The notes beneath the pieces are model-generated. The model searched no databases. It had not been told where the DNA came from and worked only from the letters and a program-made list of their open reading frames with translations. A stretch of 64,000 bases of DNA from Oscillatoria sp. CS-180 (lineage in GTDB: Bacteria; Cyanobacteriota; Cyanobacteriia; Phormidesmidales; Phormidesmidaceae), in assembly GCF_028330965.1 (NCBI RefSeq), contig NZ_JAQMUB010000037.1, positions 224,640-288,639 of the forward strand, given 5' to 3'. Below are positions 8,347-17,300 of the stretch, one piece after another. A program made the translations under genes and the position numbers. Positions within the stretch are counted from its first letter, which is position 1; every line of letters starts with the position of its first letter.

Positions 8347-8717
8347 ATAAAGAAAGCAAAAAGATCATCTACCAATTGTACAAAAAATCAAAAAGTGTGA
8401 TTTTTGCAACAGATACGGTTCTCTACCCCTCCTATCAGGAAGAATGTGTCACCATAGAACTGTGGTGAATGAGTATATGTTCAGGAGAACATTCACACTT
8501 TTCTGAAAAGTAGCGCGCATGACTGATGCTTTCATAGGTTCTAGACCTGCATCCTTGCCCGTTTAAGATTTGCTTTGTTTGACTGACAGCGTTTTTGTTG
8601 GGCACTTGATAACCAACAAGAGCGGGTGATGCTGAATTTGAGGACTCAGAGTTTATGAGTTCTTGCAAAAGAATTAGCGACTCCTTTGCCTTGTTGAAAT
8701 AACACCGGGAGGAACAT

Positions 8718-9149
8718 ATGAAATTTATGGCTGCATTGACTGTATCAGTGCTGGTTCCGATGGCAGCATCTGTCCAAGCTGGAGCTGCGAATCCGGCTCA
8801 TGTGGAGCAGTTAGAGACTACAAGGGCTTGTTATGCCTGTGATTTGTCAGGTGCAGATTTAAGCCAGATGCACTTAATTGGCGCTGATTTGCGAGAAGCT
8901 GACCTGTCAGGCGCTAATTTGATGGAAGTCAATTTGGAAGGTGCCGACTTGGCGGGGGCCAATTTAAACGGCGCAAATCTAACGGATGCATTTTTGACGA
9001 ATGCTAGCTTCCGAGACGCAGATTTGACAGACGTGAACTTAACGCAGGCAAAACTCTACTTCGTTAACGTTGAAGGCGCAACGCTGAGTGATATTGACCT
9101 TACTCGTGCAGAAGTTGTGGGCACACCTATTAGCGTCGGTGGCAACTAA
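8718..9149 (+). CDS. Secreted pentapeptide-repeat protein
   Basis: 143 aa. A signal peptide (residues 1-21, cleavage near VQAGA) is followed by a CYACDLSGADLSQ start and a run of A(D/N)LxX pentapeptide units from about residue 45 to the end, giving a short right-handed beta-helix. The AxxCxxC motif before the helix (RACYACDLSGADL) is common in exported cyanobacterial pentapeptide proteins. A GGGAGGA ribosome-binding site precedes the ATG. Biochemical role unknown; the probable location is the periplasm or thylakoid lumen. Confidence 0.85.
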   Translation: MKFMAALTVSVLVPMAASVQAGAANPAHVEQLETTRACYACDLSGADLSQMHLIGADLREADLSGANLMEVNLEGADLAGANLNGANLTDAFLTNASFRDADLTDVNLTQAKLYFVNVEGATLSDIDLTRAEVVGTPISVGGN

Positions 9150-9240
9150 TTGCCGACGTCCTGCGCTGAGAATAATGTGGTCATACTAGGCAACCTATGT
9201 CTCGCTTGATTATAGAAACTGTTGCTGGGCCAATGTAAGG

Positions 9241-10167
9241 TCACAACACGTGCTGCTGCTTGAGAAAGGTCTCAACGTGCGATCGCTGCGGCAAAGAGGG
9301 TTGTGCTCCAGCGTGTGAAACAGACAGCGCCGCAGTTGCTGTTGCCCACGTGACGGCTGCAGTTAAGGATTTTCCTGACTGCAATGCTGCTGCCAGCCCT
9401 CCGTTGAAAGCATCTCCTGCTGCAACCGTATCGACAACGGTGATTGGAAAGGCAGGGATGTGAAATATCTCTTGGGGAGTTCCACATAAAACCCCCTGTT
9501 CACCCATCTTGATTAAAACGGTCTCAGCACCCTGGTCATGGAGCTGTGCGATCGCCTCACTAGCCTGCTCCAATGTATCAACTGGGAATCCTACCAGCTG
9601 AGCCGCTTCAACTTGGTTTGGCGTTAGCACGTGGATGTAGGGATACAGTTCACTGGGATCAAATGCTTGAACGGGAGCGGGATCGACGATTACAGTAACT
9701 CCAGCAGCATGAGCCAATTGGGCAGCTTGTATAACAGCGGCCATCGGAATTTCAAATTGTAACAGCAGCAGATCAGCTTGCTTCAGCGCGACTTCGAGCT
9801 TTGAAAGGTCAGTCTTATCGACTCGACTGTTGGCTCCTGGTACGACAATGATGTGGTTTTCACCCTGATCAGATACCACGATCGCCGCCACTCCTGTGTG
9901 GGCATTGGGATCTACCTGGATTCCCTCCACTGCAACCTCATCCAAGGTCAGGGCATGGCGTAGGCGTTGACCAAAATCATCTGCCCCCACGCGACCCATC
10001 ATTTGCGTAGGGACTTGCTGACGAGCGACAGCAACGGCTTGGTTTGCGCCCTTACCGCCAGGAATCGTATTAAATTGATTGCCCAAAAGGGTTTCCCCCG
10101 GCACAGGGAGGCGGGGAGACTGGACAACTAAGTCCATATTCAAACTACCGAAAACGAGAACTGTCAT
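9241..10167 (-). CDS. rbsK: Ribokinase (PfkB family)
   Basis: 308 aa from ATG 10167 (MTVLVFGSLNMD). The open frame extends 80 codons further, but that part overlaps the zinc-ribbon gene and is not kinase-like. PfkB signature 1 (PGGKGANQAVA) and signature 2 (DTVAAGDAFNGGLAAAL, with the catalytic Asp in AAGDAF) are intact. The enzyme phosphorylates D-ribose at O5 with ATP. No ribose transporter or rbsD adjoins it; a nucleoside transporter lies 470 bp away on the other strand, so salvage of nucleoside-derived ribose is a plausible link. Confidence 0.9.
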   Translation of the reverse strand: MTVLVFGSLNMDLVVQSPRLPVPGETLLGNQFNTIPGGKGANQAVAVARQQVPTQMMGRVGADDFGQRLRHALTLDEVAVEGIQVDPNAHTGVAAIVVSDQGENHIIVVPGANSRVDKTDLSKLEVALKQADLLLLQFEIPMAAVIQAAQLAHAAGVTVIVDPAPVQAFDPSELYPYIHVLTPNQVEAAQLVGFPVDTLEQASEAIAQLHDQGAETVLIKMGEQGVLCGTPQEIFHIPAFPITVVDTVAAGDAFNGGLAAALQSGKSLTAAVTWATATAALSVSHAGAQPSLPQRSHVETFLKQQHVL

Positions 10168-10189
10168 CAGGATACGAGTAGGTGAAGAT

Positions 10190-10468
10190 TCATATCCCAA
10201 AAGGATTGGGGTTTTCGTCTTCTTTTGCACCGCTCCATTCCGTCGGGGGGCGGTCGCTGCTCCAGGCCCACCAGGCTGTTTCACACTCGCCGCAGTGATA
10301 GAACTCCTGCCATTTGCGACGGTGGGCCTCTGTGTAGACGGGCGATCGCCGATTGATCCAAACGGACTTAGCCTTGTTGACCGCAGCCCCACAACGAGGA
10401 CAGTCAAATTGGTGCGCGTGAACTGCTGATTCCGTCCAACTGGGCGGCACGGGAGAAAAGGGATTCAT
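10190..10468 (-). CDS. Small zinc-ribbon protein
   Basis: 92 aa. Two CxxC pairs (DCPRCGAAV and HCGECETAWWAW) are spaced by about 34 residues, typical of a zinc ribbon. The middle is basic (RRSPVYTEAHRRKW), which suggests nucleic-acid or protein binding. It lies 22 bp upstream of the ribokinase start on the same strand, so the two may be cotranscribed. Function unknown. Confidence 0.7.
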   Translation of the reverse strand: MNPFSPVPPSWTESAVHAHQFDCPRCGAAVNKAKSVWINRRSPVYTEAHRRKWQEFYHCGECETAWWAWSSDRPPTEWSGAKEDENPNPFGI

Positions 10469-10634
10469 AAAGCTGTAGAGCGATCGTTCTATCCCATTAT
10501 GAGTTGGGGATCAAAATTACGCACTCAGTGAGAACGGTATTGCCTAGCAAGCCTTAAAAAGTCTATTGAGGCTGCTTCAGAATTCTTCAACGCCTGTAGA
10601 ATCGTGGCGGTAACTGTGGGAAAGGTGGTGTCCG

Positions 10635-12047
10635 ATGCTCAACTTACTTTCGCTACTGGGAATCGCAGGGCTATGCTTTGTGGCTTGGTTGGGTTCAGAA
10701 GACCGCAGGCAGGTGCCATGGAAGCTCATGTTTTGGGGCGTTGGTATTCAACTTGCATTGGGGCTGTTTATTTTTCGTTTTCCGCTAACGCGAGATATTG
10801 TGGTCTGGCTAAGTGGATTGCTAAATGCACTGATTGACGCTTCAGAAGCAGGGGCAGAATTTCTCTTTGGACCAATTCTGGTACCCGACTTGGGAGCCTC
10901 CGTTGGACCTCAAGGTGCAGGTCGCTGGATTGCTCGTGCATTAACACCTCCCTTTACGCCTGTGCCGGGCGATCGCTTAGGCGTCGATAATCTGGGTCTA
11001 GGCTACATTTTCGCGTTTCGAGCACTCCCACAGGTCATCTTCTTTGCGGCGATTTTTAACCTGCTTTATAACTTGGGCGTTATTCAACCCATTGTGCGAG
11101 TCTTTGCAAGATTTTTCCGCTCAGTTATGAACATTAGTGGGGCGGAATCATTAGCAGGAGCCGCCAATATATTTGTTGGAATTGAGTCGGCGATCGCCAT
11201 CAAACCTTTTTTGGTCAATATGACCCGAAGTGAACTATGCGCCATCTTGGCGTCCTGTTTTGGGTCAATTGCCTCCACAGTTCTGGGTCTTTATGCTGGA
11301 TTTCTCAGGGGGATCTTTCCCGCAATTTCAGGCCACTTGATGTCCGCATCAGTGCTGACGATTCCGGCGGCGTTTGTCATGGCAAAGATTTTGGTTCCGG
11401 AGAAGGACATTCCTGAAACCCTGGGTAAAGTTCCTGCGATGATCAATGCCGAAGAGGAAAAGCAGGGTCCGATGGATGCATTGATTTTAGGCGCTTTAGA
11501 CGGGGTCAAGCTAGCCGTTGGAATTGCGGCATCGCTGATCGCCATTTTGGGACTGGTCGCGTTGTTGAATCTGATTTTCGGTTCTCTGGCATCGTTACAG
11601 AACAGTGATATGGCAATGCTCCAAATCATCGGTCAGGCTTTTAGCGTTATCACCCTTGATAACATTACGGGAGCTTTGTTCTTACCGCTGACCTTTTTAA
11701 CGGGAGTCTCTCTAGATTGGAATGAACTGTGGACGTCCTCTGTGTTGATTGGACAGCGACTCCTGAAAACGGCAATTCCGCCCTATGTTGCTTTGGCAGG
11801 GTTATCGGCAGAAGGGGCTTTGAGCGATCGTGCCCTGGTCATCATCAGCTACGTTCTGTGTGGATTCGCTCACGTTCCATCGGTAGGTATCTTCGTTGGC
11901 GGACTAGCTGGACTCGTCCCTTCTCGCCGCAAAGACATCAGCTCCCTTGGCTGGAAAGCGCTCTGGGCAGGCACCTTGGCTACTCTGATGACAGGCAGTG
12001 TGGCCGGCCTCTATTTTTACGAGGGCACAACTGTGCTGGGTCGATAG
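10635..12047 (+). CDS. nupC: Concentrative nucleoside transporter (NupC/CNT family)
   Basis: 470 aa, polytopic (about 9-10 membrane segments). It has the CNT core: the GAESLAGAANIFVGIESAI gate-helix region, then SVITLDNITGALFLPLTFLTG and FAHVPSVGIFVGGLAGLVP. CNT proteins import nucleosides with Na+ or H+. The N-terminal half contains a cyanobacterial-style loop (FLFGPILVPDLGASVGPQ). Start ATG with upstream GTGTCCG and no strong Shine-Dalgarno. The neighbouring ribokinase supports nucleoside or ribose salvage. Confidence 0.9.
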   Translation: MLNLLSLLGIAGLCFVAWLGSEDRRQVPWKLMFWGVGIQLALGLFIFRFPLTRDIVVWLSGLLNALIDASEAGAEFLFGPILVPDLGASVGPQGAGRWIARALTPPFTPVPGDRLGVDNLGLGYIFAFRALPQVIFFAAIFNLLYNLGVIQPIVRVFARFFRSVMNISGAESLAGAANIFVGIESAIAIKPFLVNMTRSELCAILASCFGSIASTVLGLYAGFLRGIFPAISGHLMSASVLTIPAAFVMAKILVPEKDIPETLGKVPAMINAEEEKQGPMDALILGALDGVKLAVGIAASLIAILGLVALLNLIFGSLASLQNSDMAMLQIIGQAFSVITLDNITGALFLPLTFLTGVSLDWNELWTSSVLIGQRLLKTAIPPYVALAGLSAEGALSDRALVIISYVLCGFAHVPSVGIFVGGLAGLVPSRRKDISSLGWKALWAGTLATLMTGSVAGLYFYEGTTVLGR

Positions 12048-12096
12048 TTTTTAGTATTGGAGAGAAGTCAGAGGCTAGGCGTTGGAAATCAGGAGT

Positions 12097-12198
12097 TATA
12101 GCCCTGTGCAGCTTGGTCGAGTACATCTCAGTGGCTTAAGGGAGCAGGGACTAGGAACAGGAATGGGGTGTGCTTGACTCAAATGCATGCCGCTATAG
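12097..12198 (-). repeat. Dispersed repeat family B, copy 1 (inverted)
   Basis: Reverse complement of the repeat at 28176-28265. Shared blocks are TATAGCGGCATGCATTT, CAAGCACACCC, CACTGAGATGTACT and GCACAGGGCTATA. It lies in the gap between nupC and ilvE. Confidence 0.75.
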
Positions 12199-12280
12199 GG
12201 TGTTCTAAATTGGAGATTGGATTTTCCATTCCTCCGCTCCCCTGCTTTATCGCTCTTCCACGCTTTCGTTTAAGAATCAG

Positions 12281-13195
12281 TTAATCCAATGGGATCACAT
12301 CAACCCATTCTCGGTAAGCAGGTTCCCGATTTTCAACGATCGCAGTCAGCGTACTTTGCAATGTATCTGTGATCGGGCGATCAACAGGCAAATCGTAGTT
12401 CTCAATGCGCTTAATCGGAGCAATACGGGCTGCTGTACCACAGAGGAAAACTTCATCAGCAATCAATAACTCAGAGCGATCTACGGGGCGTTCTATAACC
12501 GGAATGTCGTTATTCTGAGCGATTTGGATGACGCTATGGCGGGTGATGCCTTCCAGCACGTCCTGATCAACACCGGGAGTGATGAGTTGCCCCCCACGAA
12601 CGAGGAAAATATTCATGCCTGAGGCTTCGCTGACCTTGCCTTGAGCATTGAGCAAAATGGCCTCATCAAACCCTGATTTGAGCGCCTCCGTTTTAGCCAG
12701 AGCTGAATTGACATATCCTCCAGTGATTTTTCCGCGTAGAGGCAGATTCAGGTCAGAGGGGCGCTGCCATGAACTGATTCGACAAGTAATACCCTCGGGA
12801 GAAAGATAGTTGCCCAACGGCAAACCATACACTGCAAAGTCATGCTCAATGTCGTGGACGCGAGGCGCAATGCCCAAATCGGATGTGTAGACGAGAGGAC
12901 GGATGTAGAACGGTTCTGTGGGGCGATTGTGCTTCACAAAGTCAATCAGCACTGATTTGATATGACTGGTGGGAACATCAAATTGGAGATAGCGAGCACT
13001 GTTGCTTAAGCGTTGGCAATGTCGCTCCAATCGAAACAACAGAATCTGTTTGGGGTTTGCCGGATCGGGGAGTCCTCTCAATCCACCTAATGCCCCCGTC
13101 CCATAGTGTAAACCGTGGGTCGCAATGGAAAGAGTCGCTTCTTCAAAGGGACAAAATTTATTCCGGAAAAAAGCGATCGGCAGGAACGTTGGCAT
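12281..13195 (-). CDS. ilvE: Branched-chain amino acid aminotransferase (class IV)
   Basis: 304 aa, fold-type IV PLP enzyme. The catalytic Lys is K156 in RGKITGGYVNSALAK. The phosphate-cup region (EVFLCGTAARIAPI) and the typical THGLHYGTGALGGLRG start are present. It transfers the amino group between glutamate and the 2-oxo acids of Leu, Ile and Val. Stands alone with no adjacent ilv or leu genes. D-amino-acid or aminodeoxychorismate-lyase members share the fold, but length and motifs favour IlvE. Confidence 0.9.
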   Translation of the reverse strand: MPTFLPIAFFRNKFCPFEEATLSIATHGLHYGTGALGGLRGLPDPANPKQILLFRLERHCQRLSNSARYLQFDVPTSHIKSVLIDFVKHNRPTEPFYIRPLVYTSDLGIAPRVHDIEHDFAVYGLPLGNYLSPEGITCRISSWQRPSDLNLPLRGKITGGYVNSALAKTEALKSGFDEAILLNAQGKVSEASGMNIFLVRGGQLITPGVDQDVLEGITRHSVIQIAQNNDIPVIERPVDRSELLIADEVFLCGTAARIAPIKRIENYDLPVDRPITDTLQSTLTAIVENREPAYREWVDVIPLD

Positions 13196-13304
13196 AATGG
13201 TCTGTGAATTGAAGAAGGGATTTTAGCGTCTACAAACAGGATTTAAGGCAATGATACAACCCTTCGAAGGCCTCTCTTGCTTCCGTTGTTCGATACCCGC
13301 TGGC

Positions 13305-16300
13305 TTAACCCTGCTCGGCTCGTTCTCGACATCGCTCTAAATAGCTTTGCGCCACCGTGTCAGAAGGACAAATCTCTAAGCAGTGTTGAAATTTCTGAAG
13401 CGCATCGCCATAGCACTGCTGGTTGTATATAGCCAAAGCTTGCTCAAACAAGGTACGGCTTTTGAGCTTGCCTTCCCGCTGCTCTGGCGGGTCGGGATCA
13501 AACACTTCATATACGCTAATGTAGGCAATTTTGCCTTTGGCTTGCACACGGTCAATCACTCGCATGGCGTAGTCGTTGGGATTGCTGAGCTGAAGAAAGG
13601 TGTGATGAGAAATCAATAAGTTGACGTCATAAAAGCGAGTCATACGCTCGATGCGAGAAGCTACATTGACGGTATCGCTGATGACGGTGCTATCCATGCG
13701 GTTGCATCCACCTACAGTGCCCAACATCAGAGAGCCTGTGTTAATGCCAATGCCAATTTCGATAATGGATTTACCGTATTCGCGTCGTTTCTGATTGTAC
13801 TGATGCAGCCGTTTAAGCATGGCGACGCTAGCTTGCAAAGCATCATCAGCGCCACGGCTGAATAGCGCCATGATGGCATCACCAATGTATTTATCAATGA
13901 AACCGTGATTTTCAGAAATTGCTGGTTCCATGCGAGATAGAAAGGCATTGATAAACTTGAAGTTCTGTTCCGGTGTCATCTGTTCTGACAAGCTGGTAAA
14001 GTCGCGGATGTCGGCAAACAGAACGGACATGTGCTGCTGAACTTGGTCGCCTAGCTCAACCTCAACAATGCTTTCTTTGTTCAAAAATTGCAAAAACTCA
14101 CGAGGGACAAAGCGACCGTAAGCCTGGTTAATTTTGGCGAGATATAAATGGGTCTTGAGGCGGGCTACTAACTCGCTTTTTGAAATGGGTTTGGTTAAAT
14201 AATCGTTGGCTCCGGCGGAAAGTCCTTCTACCAAGCTACTGACTTGGTTCTTCGCTGTCAGCATCACAATGGGCAGACTGTGGGCAGGATAGGTTTCTCG
14301 CAGCTTGCGACAGACTTCAAAGCCTGTCATCCGGGGCATCATGACATCTAATAGGACGATGTCAGGTTGAACACCGTCTTCGATGAGGGCCAGAGCTTCA
14401 GGACCATCAGCAGCCTGCACCACCCGATAGTTTTGTACCGATAGATGGTTCATGATGACTTGACGGTTGATGGGCTCATCGTCAACAACTAGCACCATAT
14501 GCTGTTGCTGAGCCATCACACGCATTGTGCCATCGTGTCCGTTTTCACCATTGGGCATCTCTGCATACCCTAGCTGGGAGGGTGAAACGGCTTGAATAGG
14601 CCAGCGAAAGTCGACAGGGGACTCTAGATTGGATTCTTTTAAGAGGACCTGTTCAACTTCGGGGCGATCGCTGATCAATCGACCCGCTTCCGGTGAAACA
14701 GGGAGGGTGAATGTGAACTGCGAGCCAACCCCTACTGATGAAACCACCTTCATCGTGCCGCCTTGAAGCTCGACTAAGCGTTTGGTAACCGCCAAACCAA
14801 TTCCCATACCGCCATAGATGCGGCTGGTGGAGCCATCGGCTTGGACAAAAGGTTCAAAGATCCGATGTAGCTTATCTTCGGGAATCCCCGTTCCCGTGTC
14901 AGAAACAGTGATGGCTAAGTAGTAATTGGAATTGGAAGAAAAGTCATCTGGAGCGATCGCAGTCAGAACGGTGTCCTTCTCCACCAAAACAGCCGTTTCA
15001 GCGTGGCCGTTGCCGTTTATTTCAGTGTGCGTATTAGCGACTTCAGCATGGCCATTGCCGTTCATTTCAGTCGGGTGAGTGTTAGCAGCTTCAGATGCTT
15101 CAGATAATGAAGCTCCATTGCAGGTTGACGGCACACGAGACCGGACTGCCAAAGAACACGCATCTGGATTTTTGATGATCTGAGCAGAAATACCCACCAT
15201 CCCATACTCGGTGAACTTCACCGCATTGCCGACTAAGTTGTGGAGAATTTGCTGTAGGCGATTTTCGTCTGCCAGAGCAGGAGGCAGTTTGTGAGAGACA
15301 GCGTTGATGAGCTGAACTTGTTTCTGATGAGCCAGCGGACGGCTAAGCGTGATCACAACTTCAGCCGCTTCTCGAATGCCAACGGGGCGGAGGTTGATGT
15401 CAACTCGATCGTGTTGAAGTTGAGAAAAGTCCAAAATGTCATCGACTAAGGCAGACAGGCGACGTCCGCTAGCGACAATCATGGCAAGGTTGCTCTTTGT
15501 TTGGCGAGGCAGCGGACCACTGACTCCATCAATTAGGGATTCTGCTAGACCGATAATGCCGTTGAGGGGCGTTCTCAGTTCGTGAGAGGTGTTGGCCAGG
15601 AATTCGTCTTTGAGCTTGTCAATCCGCTTAAGCTCCCGGTTGTGGTCTTCTAATTGCTCAAACGACTGCTTGATTTGCTGAGCCATACTTTCGAAGGATT
15701 GAGATAGCTCGGTCAATTCCTGAAACCGACCGTTGGGCAGCGAAGTCTCCCAAGTTCCCACGGCTAGCTTTTTCGATGCTTCACTAAGGCGATAGATAGG
15801 TTGTGCTACCCACCGGGCTGTGATGCCTGCAATCACACTGGCAACGATAAGGGATAAGAGGCAGAGTATCAGGGTATTGCGGGTGTTTTCTGCAATCTGT
15901 CCCTTAAAGTCTGATTCGGGAATGATTGTTACGACCAACCAGTCAAGTCCTCTGCCATCTTGAAAAGGGACGACTTGAACGAGCTGTGGTTCTTGAGCCG
16001 ATTCGAAGGTGAACTGTTCGGCATCATCAATGTTCCCTAAGCTGCCAAATTTTTGGGTCAGATGCTGGGTTGTCTCACGAATGATGGGTTCCGTGCTGGC
16101 TGTCGCATTCAATCGTGTTTGCTCGCCTGTGCCGGAGGTCAAAAACGGGAGTTCATCGGTGGAGGTGGCCACAATGTTTCCGGTGCGCTCAATAATGAAC
16201 GCTTCGCCGCTGGCACTGATGTCTATCTTGCGCAAATAGCTGCTAATTTGCTCTAGTGTCAGGTCCAGGGCAATCACACCCTTGAGTTCGCCGCGATCGC

Positions 16301-16937
16301 CATGAATGGGGGCTGCTAGCGTAATCCCCAACACAGAATAATCCTGGGAGGCGAATTCATAAATAGGACTCCAGCTCGTATGGCGATTGGTGACAACGGC
16401 TCGATACCAAGGACGCTCCCGAGGGTCATAATTTTGCGAACCAATTTCCTCTCGCCGCTGACCTGACTCATTCAGGCGATAGGTTAGCCGCTTTGGTGCG
16501 GTTTCTTCGGTGACTTCCCAGAGTACCTTTTTCCCATCATCTCGTTTCTGAACCCCTAAAAATCTGCCGTCAGGATATCCCAGATAAATACTTGTAATTC
16601 CTTCCGAGACCTGAATTTGATGCCAAAAGTGCCGCGCTACGACATCTGGATTGGACAATGGCACATCCCCGTGAAACAAGTTGCTGCGACTGTCACGCTG
16701 AAGGAGATTGGGTTGCAGAAGGTAGGTATGAAGATGTTCTTGAATACGGTTGGTCGCTCGGGTGCTCAGCTGAGTCGCTAAATCATCGATCGCCTTTTGC
16801 CCGTTTCGCCAAGAGAGAGCTGTTGTTAGCCCGACTGCTGCTGCAATTTGCACCACAAAGGATACAACCAAAACGACCCGCAGTGGTAGTTTCTGAGTCA
16901 GATTCAGCACCGAGTGCAAAGTGGGTTTTGAAGACAT
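13305..16937 (-). CDS. Hybrid histidine kinase with response receiver and adenylate/guanylate cyclase domains
   Basis: 1210 aa. Order of parts: membrane segment (about 19-41); periplasmic dCache sensor (about 45-340); second membrane segment (350-375); HAMP (375-430); HisKA with H452 in SHELRTPLNGIIG; HATPase with N-box near 565, G1 DTGTGIP near 680 and GGMGIGLAV; receiver with D864 in VLLDVMMPRM and Lys in LTKPISK; class III nucleotide cyclase (about 968-1150) with metal Asp residues D976 and GDAIMALF; TPR-like tail. It links a periplasmic signal to phosphotransfer and probably cyclic nucleotide output. The ATPase carries an extra stretch of roughly 75 residues, including a tandem NGNGHAE repeat (about 617-647). 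cAMP versus cGMP cannot be told from what I checked. Confidence 0.92.
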   Translation of the reverse strand: MSSKPTLHSVLNLTQKLPLRVVLVVSFVVQIAAAVGLTTALSWRNGQKAIDDLATQLSTRATNRIQEHLHTYLLQPNLLQRDSRSNLFHGDVPLSNPDVVARHFWHQIQVSEGITSIYLGYPDGRFLGVQKRDDGKKVLWEVTEETAPKRLTYRLNESGQRREEIGSQNYDPRERPWYRAVVTNRHTSWSPIYEFASQDYSVLGITLAAPIHGDRGELKGVIALDLTLEQISSYLRKIDISASGEAFIIERTGNIVATSTDELPFLTSGTGEQTRLNATASTEPIIRETTQHLTQKFGSLGNIDDAEQFTFESAQEPQLVQVVPFQDGRGLDWLVVTIIPESDFKGQIAENTRNTLILCLLSLIVASVIAGITARWVAQPIYRLSEASKKLAVGTWETSLPNGRFQELTELSQSFESMAQQIKQSFEQLEDHNRELKRIDKLKDEFLANTSHELRTPLNGIIGLAESLIDGVSGPLPRQTKSNLAMIVASGRRLSALVDDILDFSQLQHDRVDINLRPVGIREAAEVVITLSRPLAHQKQVQLINAVSHKLPPALADENRLQQILHNLVGNAVKFTEYGMVGISAQIIKNPDACSLAVRSRVPSTCNGASLSEASEAANTHPTEMNGNGHAEVANTHTEINGNGHAETAVLVEKDTVLTAIAPDDFSSNSNYYLAITVSDTGTGIPEDKLHRIFEPFVQADGSTSRIYGGMGIGLAVTKRLVELQGGTMKVVSSVGVGSQFTFTLPVSPEAGRLISDRPEVEQVLLKESNLESPVDFRWPIQAVSPSQLGYAEMPNGENGHDGTMRVMAQQQHMVLVVDDEPINRQVIMNHLSVQNYRVVQAADGPEALALIEDGVQPDIVLLDVMMPRMTGFEVCRKLRETYPAHSLPIVMLTAKNQVSSLVEGLSAGANDYLTKPISKSELVARLKTHLYLAKINQAYGRFVPREFLQFLNKESIVEVELGDQVQQHMSVLFADIRDFTSLSEQMTPEQNFKFINAFLSRMEPAISENHGFIDKYIGDAIMALFSRGADDALQASVAMLKRLHQYNQKRREYGKSIIEIGIGINTGSLMLGTVGGCNRMDSTVISDTVNVASRIERMTRFYDVNLLISHHTFLQLSNPNDYAMRVIDRVQAKGKIAYISVYEVFDPDPPEQREGKLKSRTLFEQALAIYNQQCYGDALQKFQHCLEICPSDTVAQSYLERCRERAEQG

Positions 16938-17300
16938 CCTGTGTGCTGCGATCGCGTGCGATCAAAAAGAATTCATGAACAGACGAAGACTACAGGCCAA
17001 TACGGTGCTACGGGCAGATGCTTTGGGGGTAGAAGCACTTCGGGAGTCAACACTCCAACTTGAATTTCTTGTTCTGAAGTTGATTATGACACTTAGGTAT
17101 TAATACGCCGTTCGAACCTGACTTATTGTCCTTCTTTCTATACGGACTACCGAACTTCCGCTATTAATCCCATATCTACACGATTTTTACTGTAAACCCC
17201 ATTAAATTTCTGTGTTTCTCCGGTGAGGAGTCAAAGATTCTATACTGGGAAAATGGCAAAACATTGCTGTAATTCATTGCTTCTCTAGTATTGGTCAGCC
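16938..17300. other. Divergent intergenic region, no gene seen
   Basis: 363 bp between the divergent kinase and mutS2 starts. It must hold both promoters. I see no clear operator, hairpin or small gene. Confidence 0.5.

Noticed and set aside
8435..8668. 77-codon minus-strand frame upstream of the pentapeptide gene
   Set aside because: Lies in the probable promoter region of 8718-9149 and has no features of a real protein.
10168..10407. 80-codon N-terminal extension of ribokinase
   Set aside because: Overlaps the zinc-ribbon gene in another frame and is not kinase-like; ATG 10167 gives the family start.
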